This document shows positions 22,161 through 33,519 of a stretch of DNA of 64,000 bases, piece after piece. Under the pieces are notes generated by a model. It made no database searches, was not told where the DNA came from, and was given only the letters and a program-made list of their open reading frames with translations. The stretch lies in the NCBI GenBank assembly GCA_026545765.1, contig CM048844.1:52610932-52674931 (forward strand). Reading direction: 5' to 3'. The translations under genes and the position numbers were made by a program. The number at the start of each line of letters is the position of its first letter. The first letter of the stretch is position 1. The stretch comes from Plantago major (lineage: Eukaryota > Streptophyta > Magnoliopsida > Lamiales > Plantaginaceae).

Positions 22161-25100
22161 ATGGCACCAAAGAAGATGACCACCAAGAACCCTAAGGCCG
22201 CATCTTACCTCCTGGCAAAGCAAGGAGGAAAAGAACTCAAGGTGTTGAATAAATGCCTTCTAGGAGAGTTTACCCCTTCTGACTGGAATCCAAGTCACAA
22301 GATGAATTGGGGAACTTTTCTTGTGAAGAAATATGTTTCTGCAGTCATTTCTTCAAAAGCAGATAGAAAACTGATATTGGGAATGTTGAAAAGTTCCCAT
22401 ATCTACAAGTTTCGTGTCTTTGCACCCGTGGGTATCCACCTTTGGATGTGTTGGAGTTCTACAACAACTCCAAAATCTTCACAAAAGTTGTGAATGATGT
22501 AGAAGAGAAGTACATGCAGACTGAAGTTCAAGGACAAGAAATTGTCCTAGACTGCAAGACTTTCTGCAACTTATTCCGATTGAAAAATCGAGGAACAATT
22601 GACGACATCAACATCAGGGATGCCTCCATGATTCAAAGTGTTAAGGAGCTATTTTAGGCAATCCAGATTGAAAATGCAAAGGGTTGCCCAGCAAACTTTG
22701 TTCTGAAAGCCATCGAACCGGTCATCTCGAAAACTTTGGAGTACTTTGGCTCTCATTACGGTCCGTTGCTTTGATGGCAACAAAGGTGGAGTAGACCGGA
22801 TAAGCATGGAGAGATGGATGATGATGTATCTTGAATAAGAAGCATGAAGGCGAAACCCACTTCAATTGGGGAAATGCGCCTTCAACAAATTTCTTGGGCA
22901 CATTGAGGAATTTGAGCCTAAAATCATCAATGGCCTTCTTTGAGACAAAGGCCAATATGCATTTTGGTCTCGAATTTGCTACATTCGAAACAATGGGAAT
23001 AACTCTCGAAGAGACAAGAAATCCGATCACCAACTCTCTTTTCGACATGCCTTTGAAGAAAAGGAGAGAATTGCTGAGAAAGCTCGAGAAAGAGGCGTAA
23101 GAGCTTGAAGTCGCCCGAAGGTGAAGAGGTCTCTGAGCAAGCTCCTGCTCAACCTCCAGTTGCCAAGAGAAAGAGGACTCAAAGCAAGAAAGCCTCTAAG
23201 TCCCAAAGTGTACAAAAATCACAACCTCCTGGAAACAAGATCTCAGAAGATGTTGTTCGGCCAGAAAGGCAACACCAGAAAGCCCCAAGAATTCTGAGAT
23301 AGGCTGCTCCAGAAATCTCCAGAGATGATAGAAATATCATAGATGGGTCAGCTCCCAATCTGGACAGTGACTCTGATGATGATGTAGTACTTACACAAGT
23401 ATTCAAAAAGTCCAGGATTGAGACCCATGGAGGAGCATCAAGCTCAGCCCCTCAGAAAGAAAGGAGCCCCTCTGTCCAGCAGGAAGAAGAAGGCCTGGAT
23501 GAGGAAGATAGAGTGATGGAAGATGTTGACATTGCTTCCACATTCATAATGCCAGCACTTAATGTGGCTGAAGAAAACCCTGTTCTTGAACAGGTTCCTC
23601 AACCTTCTGAGAGAGCTCAACTCTCAGAAAGGGATCAAACTGAGATGGAGACTCAGAAAGATATTGTAGAGGAGACCAACAATGAGCAAAGAGAGGCTGT
23701 GGAAACTCCACTAGTTTAAGAGACCCAAACTCAGACTGACTCTATTCAGGTAACAGAAGAAGTTTGTATCTAACTTGTCAACATTAAAATGTTAACTTGT
23801 TACTCATAAGCTTCATTTGTTACAGGCCAATTTGGAGACACAATTTCAGGGAGAAGAAAACTTGTCCACTCCCTTGAATCAAGAAGAGGTTACTCCAACC
23901 TCAGAACATCAAGAAGAGCCTGTTCCACAGGTAGTAAAGTTATCTCTGCACAAGAAATAACTAACTTAAATTTGCTCTAATCTTATGTTCTGATATTCTT
24001 AAATGTCTCTTATTAGGCTACAACTGAGAAAGTAGTGGAGGTGGAACCAACACCCCAACACCAAGAGTTTCCAGAGGCTGAAAAGCACTCTGAGGAAGTA
24101 GTTACTGAGCCTTCTGTTGAGAAGGTAAGTATCAGTAAACTTTCCTTAAGAAAATTTTGGTAAAATTCACTACTTAATCAATATGTTTGTTCTATCTTAC
24201 AGGCTCAATCAGAAGAACACTTGGACGAAGAGAATGTGATCTTATCTCCTCCAAGAGAAACTAAAAGCATTGAACAACCAAGATGTCGAAGAAAGGTTCC
24301 AGAAACCCCCAAGGTTTCTGAGAAAGATGCCACTGAGCTTCCTCACTTGGAAGTAAGTGAAGTCTCAGAAAGCATTTTTCCACTTATCTTTTCTGATAAC
24401 AAGTTTCTAAACATATTTGATTCTATTTCTCAGGTTCAATCAGAAAGAAAGGATGCTGAGGATCAGACTTCTCCTCACATCAAGGTATCTGAGGCCTCTG
24501 TGCCCAAACAAGCAGAAGTCCAAGCAAATGAGCCTAGTGTTTCTACACAGGTATGCTCAGAAAGCTTACTTTTGCACACAGATATTAACACAAGTAGTTT
24601 GAACAAAACTAACTTGATCCCTTTCTTTCAGGCTCAAAGTCTAGTGCCACTCAACTTACTCCAAGCCTTTAAGAAGCACACTCTCAAGAAACATCTAAAG
24701 TGCTTCAGACAATGGCAGAAACTCAGAAAGGCCGATCTTTCTGACATTGCAAGAGTAATTGACATCCCAGAGAAAAGGGCCATAGCAATCAATCTGGAAG
24801 ACCATATCCATGCTATGTTTCCCACAGAATCATATTCTTTTGCCACTCTGATGGATGATAACTTCTTAAATAAAGTAGCACAAAGACTCATTGCAGACTT
24901 TCAAGCTACTGATGCTCAAACCCAAGAGCAGATGGTGTCCCATCCTGCATTTCCCAGCAAGCTCACAACCTACCCTTCTGAGCAAGAAGAAGTAAATGGG
25001 AGGATGATCACACTTCCTAATGTGATCAACCTGGTTTCTGAAGATGAGGAGGAAACTGATGAGAATGACTACCAAGAACCTCCTTCTGAGCATCCAAGTC

Positions 25101-27346
25101 AAGAAGACAAGAAAAAGGATGATGATGATGATGATCAGAATGATGATCCCCAACCTGGAAACGGCGGGATTCAGAAAGTTAGCAAAGGAAGTGCAGAAAA
25201 GGCTACTCCTTCCAATGCTCAGAAAGCCCCATCATCATCACCACCAAAGTCTCATAAAAATACCCAACATGCTGAACAAGACACAGTTGAAGAAATCACA
25301 GCCGCTGAGTTCAGGATTGAACAACTCAGAAAGGTGTTGGAAGAAGAAAAGAGAATCAGCATTGAGTGTCAAGCTCTTGTTGATGAAAATGATGCCAAAA
25401 TCAAGAAGCTCAAAGAAGCTAATGCCAAGGAATTGGCACTCCTAGATGAGCAAAGAAATCTGAAGGATGCCATTGTTGTCACAGCTGCTGAGATAGATGC
25501 CATGGATGACAATGATGATGAAGAGCATGATGCTGAGGTTGCATCAAAAAGACCTTCTACATCTTCTCGGAAGGCCAGCACACTTGATGGAAAACAGAAG
25601 AAGATTGCCAATCTGCAAACAATCCAAGAAAAGGATTATGACAGTGATGCTGAAGAAAACCGAAACTTGATCACCCCTGAAGAAGATGAGAGGCTAATCA
25701 CTAAGGAAAAGCTAGCCCTTCTGGCTCCTCAAATTTTCTCTGCTCCAGGTGCTTCAAGAAGTGATGAGCACAGGTCAAGAACAGCTGTTTTCTTGGAACT
25801 AAGAGACAGACTTGTTGCTCAAGATAACCAAGTCCTACAGTCAGTCCCACAAGAGATGAAAGATTTGGCTGCTGCATTGCTAAATAGAGCAACCAGCAGA
25901 GCTCTCTCTCAGAAAGACTTAGCTCTGATCAGGGAAGAAGACTGCAACAATGCCAATCAAGCACTAGCAGATGCTACCTTTGCTACTCGACAAGCTGAGG
26001 CTATTCTAAAGCCTCTTGAAGAGCTCAACAAAAAAGAGCAAGTGTTGGTTAGGCAAAACAAGGACATGAAAGAAGAAATCCAAGAATTGGTCAGGGTGCA
26101 TCACAACCTCCAGAAGAACTTTGAATCACTCTCTGAAGCTTATGCTATCATGAGTCAGGCATTCATGACTAAGGGGGAAGGAGAGATGCCTCAGAAAGGC
26201 AGAGGAAGAAAAAGAAAACAATCAAATCTCCCCTCCTCAAGTCAACTAGTCGTTAAGGACACCACTGGAGACACCCCGGCTGAAGAAGTTGTTCCAGATC
26301 AACTAGCCAGAAAGCTGAGAAGTATGGTCACTAGGGGTACCAAGTCCCTTAGGATCTCAGATGGGAACAACCAGAAAGCTTCTGAAGAAGAAAATCAAGA
26401 AGAAGGTGAGGTAAGATGTCAAGAGAGCTGCAAGCCTCACAACTGGAACATCAATGATGATGATGAGGATGAATCTGATACAGATGAGCATCCACTTCAC
26501 AAAAGAAGAAGGCAAGCAAGCCCCTTACAACCTCCTCTGGCAGCAAGGCCATTAGCGACAGAACCCTTCCGAAATACCAAGTCAATTCAAGGGACTTCCA
26601 CCAAAGACAAATTCAAGGCAGGAAGAAAGAGTCACAGGATCTCCTGACAGAAGGCCACCTAACAGAAAGGCTAGAAGGGATATTCAGTTTGGCAGAGCAA
26701 ACAAAGAAACTCATCAAGAAAGTCAACTGATGCCCACATTGAGTATGTGAATACCAGTAATGAAGAGTCTTCATATAGGTGCATTCTGAACAAGAAAGGG
26801 TATTGGATTCTGGAACTGCAACATCTACTTGTCAATGATAAGTTTCCAACTCCCATCTTCAACCAGATCCTAAAATGGAGTGAAGGCAAGCCAAAGTTGC
26901 TAAAACATGAGCACCTTCATGCCTGGCTAAACTTTGAGGTTGAAAAGAGAAATGATGCCAGAAAGATGGACCTTTCTTTTCCTTGTCCTTACCCCAAGCC
27001 AGAAGATGTGCACAAGACAAGAAAACTGGATGGTAGCTACAGCAAGCAGAACAAGCTAGGTGTTCATCCCTATGAGTCTTTCTACATGACAAAGGATGAA
27101 TATCTGGATGATATTCACTATCTGGAATAAATTTACAAGTATTTCAACCTATCTGAGCTGCAAGTAGACCATGCCTGGGTCTGGGGAAAATACTACTGGG
27201 TCAAACACTTTCTGAAGAAAAACTACAATCTTGGCAAGAGTTACCATGAAATTTGTATCTTATCCAGAAAGACAGAACTTTCTGTCAGAAGGATACTTTA
27301 TGACTATGTCCAAGAATGCAGAAAAGTGGATGATTATGTCAACTGA
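22161..27346 (+). pseudogene. Sirevirus-type 3' gene, multi-exon, copy 2 (best preserved)
   Basis: Same gene as 4169-9313. Candidate introns: 23750-23825, 23931-24016, 24125-24202, 24353-24433 and 24551-24631 (76, 86, 78, 81 and 81 bp; all GT..AG, phase 0). The first three contain in-frame stops; the last two have none and are multiples of three, so an 808-codon frame (24221-26647) reads through them. That frame carries the poly-Asp acidic run (near residue 305), two coiled-coil stretches (about residues 370-440 and 560-680), and basic clusters KGRGRKRKQ and KRRRQ. The N-terminal part ends at TAG 22655-22657 and continues in frame after it. A copy-specific TAA lies at 23717-23719 (ctagtttaag against ctagtccaag). 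CAG/CTG-type changes at 22710-23100 break the N-terminal frame. After 26647 a different frame carries the conserved C-terminal part. Confidence 0.72.
24221..26647 (+). CDS. Long open frame within the 3' gene, coiled-coil acidic/basic protein (808 codons)
   Basis: The longest open frame in the window. Composition is very rich in Glu, Asp, Lys, Ser and Gln. Visible parts: Ser/Glu-rich exon segments; a globular-looking stretch (PLNLLQAFKKHTLKKHLKC, then FATLMDDNFLNKVAQRLI); an acidic EDEEETDEND and KKDDDDDDQNDD; coiled coils (EQLRKVLEEEKRISIECQAL and EVLVRQNKDMKEEIQEL-like heptads); then basic nuclear-localisation-like runs. I see no hydrophobic segment long enough for a membrane span. The listed first codon is only the first ATG of the open run; the natural start is far upstream. 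Whether the stretches at 24353-24433 and 24551-24631 are coding or introns is open. Confidence 0.6.
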   Translation: MDEENVILSPPRETKSIEQPRCRRKVPETPKVSEKDATELPHLEVSEVSESIFPLIFSDNKFLNIFDSISQVQSERKDAEDQTSPHIKVSEASVPKQAEVQANEPSVSTQVCSESLLLHTDINTSSLNKTNLIPFFQAQSLVPLNLLQAFKKHTLKKHLKCFRQWQKLRKADLSDIARVIDIPEKRAIAINLEDHIHAMFPTESYSFATLMDDNFLNKVAQRLIADFQATDAQTQEQMVSHPAFPSKLTTYPSEQEEVNGRMITLPNVINLVSEDEEETDENDYQEPPSEHPSQEDKKKDDDDDDQNDDPQPGNGGIQKVSKGSAEKATPSNAQKAPSSSPPKSHKNTQHAEQDTVEEITAAEFRIEQLRKVLEEEKRISIECQALVDENDAKIKKLKEANAKELALLDEQRNLKDAIVVTAAEIDAMDDNDDEEHDAEVASKRPSTSSRKASTLDGKQKKIANLQTIQEKDYDSDAEENRNLITPEEDERLITKEKLALLAPQIFSAPGASRSDEHRSRTAVFLELRDRLVAQDNQVLQSVPQEMKDLAAALLNRATSRALSQKDLALIREEDCNNANQALADATFATRQAEAILKPLEELNKKEQVLVRQNKDMKEEIQELVRVHHNLQKNFESLSEAYAIMSQAFMTKGEGEMPQKGRGRKRKQSNLPSSSQLVVKDTTGDTPAEEVVPDQLARKLRSMVTRGTKSLRISDGNNQKASEEENQEEGEVRCQESCKPHNWNINDDDEDESDTDEHPLHKRRRQASPLQPPLAARPLATEPFRNTKSIQGTSTKDKFKAGRKSHRIS

Positions 27347-27762
27347 TCCAGAAAGGGTGCTGAAGAACTTGAGGTTTCTGAACCTAAGTTATTTTTGAAG
27401 ACTTGAAGACTAGTATCTTAGAATGTTTACTTGGAGCTTGGACTCTCCTGTTGTTCTAATTTACTTAGTATGTTTTGTTACTTTTTGTAATCTTGCTGAT
27501 TGTTTCTGAATTTCTCTATCTGTAAAAGTTGCATCTCACTCTGTAAACTGTACCTATCTGAAGATCATACTCTCAGATACATTTTAATAGATGACAACTT
27601 ATCAGCAAAGGTCACTTCTTGTGATTTGGTTGATGTTTACTTTCTGCACTTAATTCAACTAAAATTGAATATCATTTGAAATGAATAAGTGGTGGATTGT
27701 TTTCTCTTCCAGGATTACAAATTTGTAATAGGACTTTAAAAGATAGTCATGCATGACTGATC

Positions 27763-27775
27763 AAAAAGGGGGAAA
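27763..27775 (+). promoter_or_regulatory. Polypurine tract of the copia element (copy 2)
   Basis: aaaaagggggaaa, 2 bp before the LTR start TG at 27778. Confidence 0.85.
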
Positions 27776-27777
27776 TT

Positions 27778-29318
27778 TGTTAGGAATATCTGTTAGTATT
27801 TTGATCATTCATCACATGTTCTTATCTTTGCCAGAAAGGTGATTAAGTACTCTTAGTTCACTTGAACATTGTAAAAGAGGAAATCACTGAGTATGATTAG
27901 TCTAGTAAATCTTGTTTTAGGATTATAGCTCTCTGAATGTAATTTTTATTTCCAAGAAGACCAAGAAGATCAATCCTTTTTTTTCATAAATAGAGCATAT
28001 ATTAATAAAAGTAAAAGAGTACAAAGCGTAAAAGTAGAGATTACAAAGGAACCCACAGGCGGGTTACAACATGAAGATCAATCCTAGCAATGGAGCTTTT
28101 CTGAAGATTACAAGACCGGAGATTGCACAAGATTTATGAAGACACCAAGGTTTAGTCTCACTCGGAAAGACTATGTCCTTAATCCTTTCTTAAGTGCATT
28201 TAGTTACTTTTGAAACATGATTCTGGAACATATGACATCATGAGTATGGAGCATGCAAGCCATCAGAAAGGCTAATGTATCCGTTGAAGACTACAGGACA
28301 AGAAATAGTACATATGCATTAATTGCATCGGCAGAAAAGCCGCTAAAGCACAGTCCTCTCTGAGATATGAGACAAGGACTTCTGAGTACTCATTTCAAGA
28401 TAAGTATAGACTGAATTTGAATTGTGTCTAACGGATAACATCCCAACGACTCTCCAATTCATCTATAAATATCACACACTTAGATGCTGAGAAATACGAC
28501 CAAAGAACGATCTAACTTGCAAACTTACAATCTAGCAAAGTATTCTCTCAAGCACTGTACTACCATTTCTGAAAGCTTTCTGTTGCTTGAAGAATCACTA
28601 GTAGTTCTAAGTTGTCATGAACCTTAACAAGAGATTGTTATTCGTGAAAGAGTTGAACTATCAGATAACCTTTCTGAAGCTCATTCTCCAGAACGGACAT
28701 CAATTACTTGGGTCGTCAAGAAGAGCGATTGCCACACCTTGAACAAGTGTATTAAGTAGTCTTGTTCTATTAGGCTCTCTGGAAACATAACTGAAAAGTT
28801 ATACAAGAAGCCTCTCTGACAAACCTTATAACCAACACCATCAAGGCGTGGAGTAGAGGAAGTACTTGATTTGGGAAATCAGGAAATAACTCCAAGGTTA
28901 TCTGAGTAGAGGAAGTACTTAGCTCTAGGAGCTGGGCTATAACTCAGGGGGAACATTTGGTTGGGAACCATTTGTTTAGGAATCTTAGAATAGGATTATT
29001 GTAAGGTGAACTCAATTATCTGTACTAGTTAATTCTAGGTCTCAGAAAGACCGAATTGGATTAGTTGGAGGATTACGCCACCTCCAGATACCACTATACT
29101 TGCTGTGTTATTTACCTTTCTACATTTATCTTTCAGCAAAGCACACACACATACTTTTTGTTTCTGCACTTACCTATCTTAAAGTCTTCCGCGCTCTGAA
29201 TTTAAGTATCAGAAACCCCCCAAGTTTCTGAGATACAGTGTTTATCGACAAAAGTTTTCAAAGACTATTCACCCCCCCCCCCCTCTAGTCTTTTACTTTG
29301 CCGTTATCTGGACCAACA
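27778..29318 (+). repeat. Copia (Sirevirus-type) 3' LTR, copy 2, full length 1541 bp
   Basis: Clean ends TGTTAGG..GACCAACA. It includes the 232-bp segment (27954-28185) missing from copy 1, which itself contains a small retroposon with a 13-bp target duplication. A C12 run lies near the 3' end. Confidence 0.9.
27978..28072 (-). mobile_element. 95-bp truncated SINE- or LINE-like retroposon in the copia LTR (copy 2)
   Basis: Flanked by the perfect 13-bp direct repeat gaagatcaatcct (27965-27977 and 28073-28085). It opens with a T run on the plus strand, which is an A tail on the minus strand preceded by gctctatttatg. A poly-A tail plus a 13-bp target duplication is the mark of target-primed retroposition. 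The piece is too short to assign to a family. Confidence 0.7.
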
Positions 29319-29464
29319 TTAGGTCCATCCACCCATCTCCAGTTCTTGTCAATTTTCCTGTCGAACTCATGACTCAGCTTTCTCCTTCTTGGTGTCTCCC
29401 TCTTCTTCTTCCTTCGTAGCTGGAGAATGATTTGCTCGATGAAGAAGTTATCGTCATCCTTAGT

Positions 29465-31153
29465 TTACTTGTGGATATGATCTCTCGTATGAATGTATCC
29501 AGACCTTCTTTTGACCACACTTATATCAGTCCATGGCTGATCACCGAACTCCTTAACTCCCATTCATTTATGTACTATCTCGGTATTAGACCCCACTCGA
29601 CTGATTGGATCTCCATCGAACACCATGTTCTCATCATTTGGGTTGCAAACCCATGGCCTTCCTTCAACTCCTTCCATTGATGTGTCCCTGAGAGATCTTG
29701 CATTCCTTGGTTCACAGTACCCCTTTGAGAATGATTCGTATTCCTGTGTTCTATATTTCTGCGTAGTGCAAGCCAGACAGTCAGAATCAAGTTTACGGTC
29801 AGGGGTGGTTATGAAAACCTTCCAATCAGTTGGTCGGAAAATCATGTGAATACGTTGAGTGAGTGGATTTCCCAATGATTGGTCCATTTCCGCATAAGGC
29901 ATATTATAATAATCCGGAATAACGAATTCAATTTCTTCTAATTTTCTTACGGGGTCGAGTTCATGGGTAGAAGTACTAGTGATGCAAGTAATGACAGACG
30001 ATATAGAATCAGGATCAGTTAAAGTATGGGATGCAGAAAGCTTACCTGTCTGTAGCCTACTTTGAAGGTTTGGTGGAATATATGGTTCAATGGCCTTGTG
30101 AAGGCCACCCATCATATCTTCGACTCCGTAATCCTCCTGTTTACTAGCTTCAAGTACTTGATGATTCCCTCACGTATATTCTTGCTCGGTTTATGCATGT
30201 TCTTCCACAGGCTTGGTCCATTGAGCTTCGGTTCGTACGAGTGGTTTGATATCTCCTACCTCTGTCTTAGTCAATTCCTCCATACACTCCATATGTTTTC
30301 CGCATACGACTTCGACGTGTTCAGTTTTCATCATCTCTTCTTCTTCTTCAACCATCGTCTCAGTTGCTTCAAGTAGTCTCCACATAACTTCTCTCCTGTC
30401 GGCTGAAGCATCATTGCTATCAAAATCCAATACTTGATTAGCCAACCCTTCGAATGCACCCGCTTCGAGCCATTATCCGTAGTCCCTTAGCTTATTGCAT
30501 TGATGATGTATTTTCTTTATTATCTTTTAAAGTTCGATCCTCCCAATCAATGCTCTCTTAGACTCCTCGCTAAGTTGCTCGTATATCTTAACAAGTTCGT
30601 CCGGTTGAATCTCCATGATGACCCCATTGCACTCCTCGCCAATCAAGTCTCTATAATCTTTTTCTATCTTCTTGTAGAAGTATAGCAATTTTGTGTACCT
30701 AACCTCGGGTTCTTTATGCAATGCGCTCTTGAATCTCCTCCAAACTTCGTAGAATATTTCTCCTTCTAGTTGCTCAAAGCTTCGAAGTTCTTCACCCCAG
30801 GTGGATATTAAGGACCATGGAAATCGGATGTATTGTAATTGAAATTGGTTTGCAACCTCTTCCCATTTCTTCGGACTATATGTCAGTAAAGTCTTCACCC
30901 AAGTTCTTGCCTTTCCTCTCACGCAATGTGGAAAAAGGAACTTTCGAATCTTTCCACTCGATATGTCTTGAACCATCTCGTAAAAGTCTTCCATGAACCG
31001 TACTTCATCTTCCCCTTCTACTCCATAGAATTTTGGAAAGATCCAAAGATACTCGGGTTTCACGTAACATCTGAACCCTTCTTCTAATAAATATATGCAG
31101 AATTCGTCAGGCCTTATCAATGGTTTCCATCCCATCTCCTTCCTTCTTCTCAA
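29465..31153 (-). pseudogene. Ty3/gypsy gag (Athila-type), copy 2
   Basis: Same as 11197-12888: capsid signature PKFYGVEGEDE and ARTWVKTLLTY in the frame 31153-30527, the acidic segment at 30445-30191, and an unassigned 3' frame at 30115-29564. Here the 3' frame is shortened by a change at cgactccgtaatcc (30121) relative to cagactcccccacaatcc, a CAG-type site. The taa that ends the first frame in copy 1 is preceded here by an earlier in-frame stop just after RIEL (cttttaaag against cttgtaaag). Confidence 0.75.
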
Positions 31154-31775
31154 GTTTGCCGATGTTATGTCTTAATGGTTCTCAAGGTGTTTCTCCCTGT
31201 ATAAAGACTAATAGAAAAACTTTCGAAGATAGAGACATATAAAACTGGAGAAAGGTAATCCTAGTTTCGAATAAACAGAAATATGAAATTACGTGTTTTT
31301 GGTTTTTTAAATAATTAACATAAACAGATAAACAGATGGCCATGAAAATAGAAGATTTAAAATCAGGTAGAGCGAACATGTAAGAATCAACCTACACATT
31401 GATAATAAGTTTATATTAGGAATAATAGATAGCGATAGTTACGGCTGAAGAGTCACACAGGTCACATATCATATACTAAGGCGCAGTCAATACAGATACC
31501 CCATGTAGACTATCGTCTAGCTCAAAGCTGTCACCACTGGCTAGCTCAACAACAAACCTCAAATAGCACAGGTATGAACGGCAATCGCATAACCATCATA
31601 GATGCTAAAACTATTCCATCATGTATAAACCAAGTAATCAAAGATCCCGGCTAACCCTTACATAAGCAAGTTAGCCTGACATAACTGAAAGTAAACAAAT
31701 ACGAAAAAGAAAATATTTTTGGATTTTTGCTATAGGAATTGATTCCCACAGGTTTTATGATTTTTTTGGGGTTTA

Positions 31776-33156
31776 TGCTGATGAATCGATATTTTAACGA
31801 CTCATTTAGTCTTTTTTAGCCGTATTTTGTTATGTTCTTTAGTCTTTTTTATAGTATTTAGTGCCTTTTCACGTTTGGGTATTTTGTGTGTTTTTGTACT
31901 TTTTTAGGTGTTTTTAGGTAAAAGGCAAGAAGATGGAGGACCAATGTGCAATTTGAAGCTTATCCAAGCTTCTAGAAGCACATATGGCCAAGTAGTGGGC
32001 CATTACTCCAAGGAGGTGACAAGGAGGTTGAGAAAAGGGAGTGAAAATAGGAAGAAGTGGGAAAAATGGGAGTTTCCCCGAATGGGAGGCTCACCGCGGT
32101 GAGCTCCATCAACGTAAGCTCACCGGTCCGAAGAAGCAAATAGAAGCGAATGACCTCAAGAGAAGCGATCCATGCGAGCCCAGCATCAAGAAAAGTCTCA
32201 CCGCGGTGTGAGTCAAGTAGACAAGGAAATAAACGATTTCTGGCAGTTTTTTTCCATGATTTCAAATTTCTACTTCCTTGGTTCTATAAATAGGCCTCTT
32301 GTATTCAGTCATTTTGATATCTTCATAGCTTCTAGTTTATATTTCTTTCAATTCAAGCATTGTAAACACTCTAGAGATTCAATCTCTCTTTCAATTGAAG
32401 TAGATTTCCTTTCAGACGATCTCTTGTCACTGACGTATCCTGGTATCAATCGAATAATTACTATTTACTTTGTACTTGACATGTTGTTACCTCTGATTAC
32501 TGAATCTTGCCGTATCGGTGGGAACTTGTTAGTGTCTTAATCATTAATTAGGTTATTTCCGTATGATTGCATAGCTCGTGACAGGCTCGTTGTAGTGATT
32601 ACGTACTTGTAGCCCATATTTGGTTGAACTAGCAATAGAAAGGTGATGAACTGCGACTAGGTAACCTTAATTGGTCCTCTCAGACAAGACACTTCATGAA
32701 AGGATTTATTTACTTCGTTGTTTGTTGAATTGCTGAGTGACACAGTAGTTTCATTGAACTGAGTAAGGGTACTCATGCCGGCTACGCCTTAGCAAGTAGT
32801 ATTATGCCCTGCTGTCGTTAGAGGTAATCGCGTAAGATTTTTTCTAGGAAGTTGTGAGTAGCATAGCAGAAGGAGGTCGGGGAACCTTTACGCCTTCCCA
32901 TCATAGATTTACAACAAAGCAATTAGGGTTTACTGCGAAATAATCATTATATCTGCGATCAATCTATTTACTTTTCTGCACATAATTTATAAACGTTATT
33001 TGCTTGTTGCTATGCTAAGTGTCCGTGGAGAACGACATCCCGAGTTAACTTACAGCTATTGATGTAGTTTGAGACCTTCCGACTAATATAAATTTAAGCT
33101 TTTATTGTAATTGGGGAATACAGATACTACAACATTTTCAAATCCTTAAGTGCACA
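31776..33156 (+). repeat. Ty3/gypsy (Athila/Tat-type) LTR, copy 2
   Basis: Counterpart of 13511-14900 with TATA box at 32285-32292. The GC-rich palindrome region (32088-32215) is altered relative to copy 1 at several CAG/CTG-like places (caacgtaagctcaccggtccg). Confidence 0.7.
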
Positions 33157-33158
33157 GG

Positions 33159-33519
33159 TAGTTTTGGTTGCTAGGCGGAAAGGAAGTCTCTATGTTGCCG
33201 ACTGGGAATCTGCCACAACTGAAGAATACCTCATGGTGAGTCAGTCTGGCTACACTGAAGAAAATTGGCTATGGCACAAAAGAATGAGTTACTTGAATTT
33301 CAAAACTCTGAACAAGCTAGCCAAAAAAGAATTGGTTGTTGGATTACCTAAAATGGCATACAGAAAGGATGGTTTATGTTCAGCTTGCTAATTAGGGAAA
33401 CAAGCCAAAATATCTTTCAAGTCTAAAACTAGACATTCCAGTGTGAGGCCACTTCAACTATTACATATGGATCTCTTTGAGTCCTCTGTAACAAGTTATG
33501 CAGGAAAGAAGTATGGTCT
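33159..33519 (+). pseudogene. Copia GAG-pre-integrase/integrase fragment, copy 2
   Basis: Same fragment as 14903-15263, with the same in-frame TAA after CSAC and the same head-to-head joint to inverted gag after ggtct. Confidence 0.85.
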
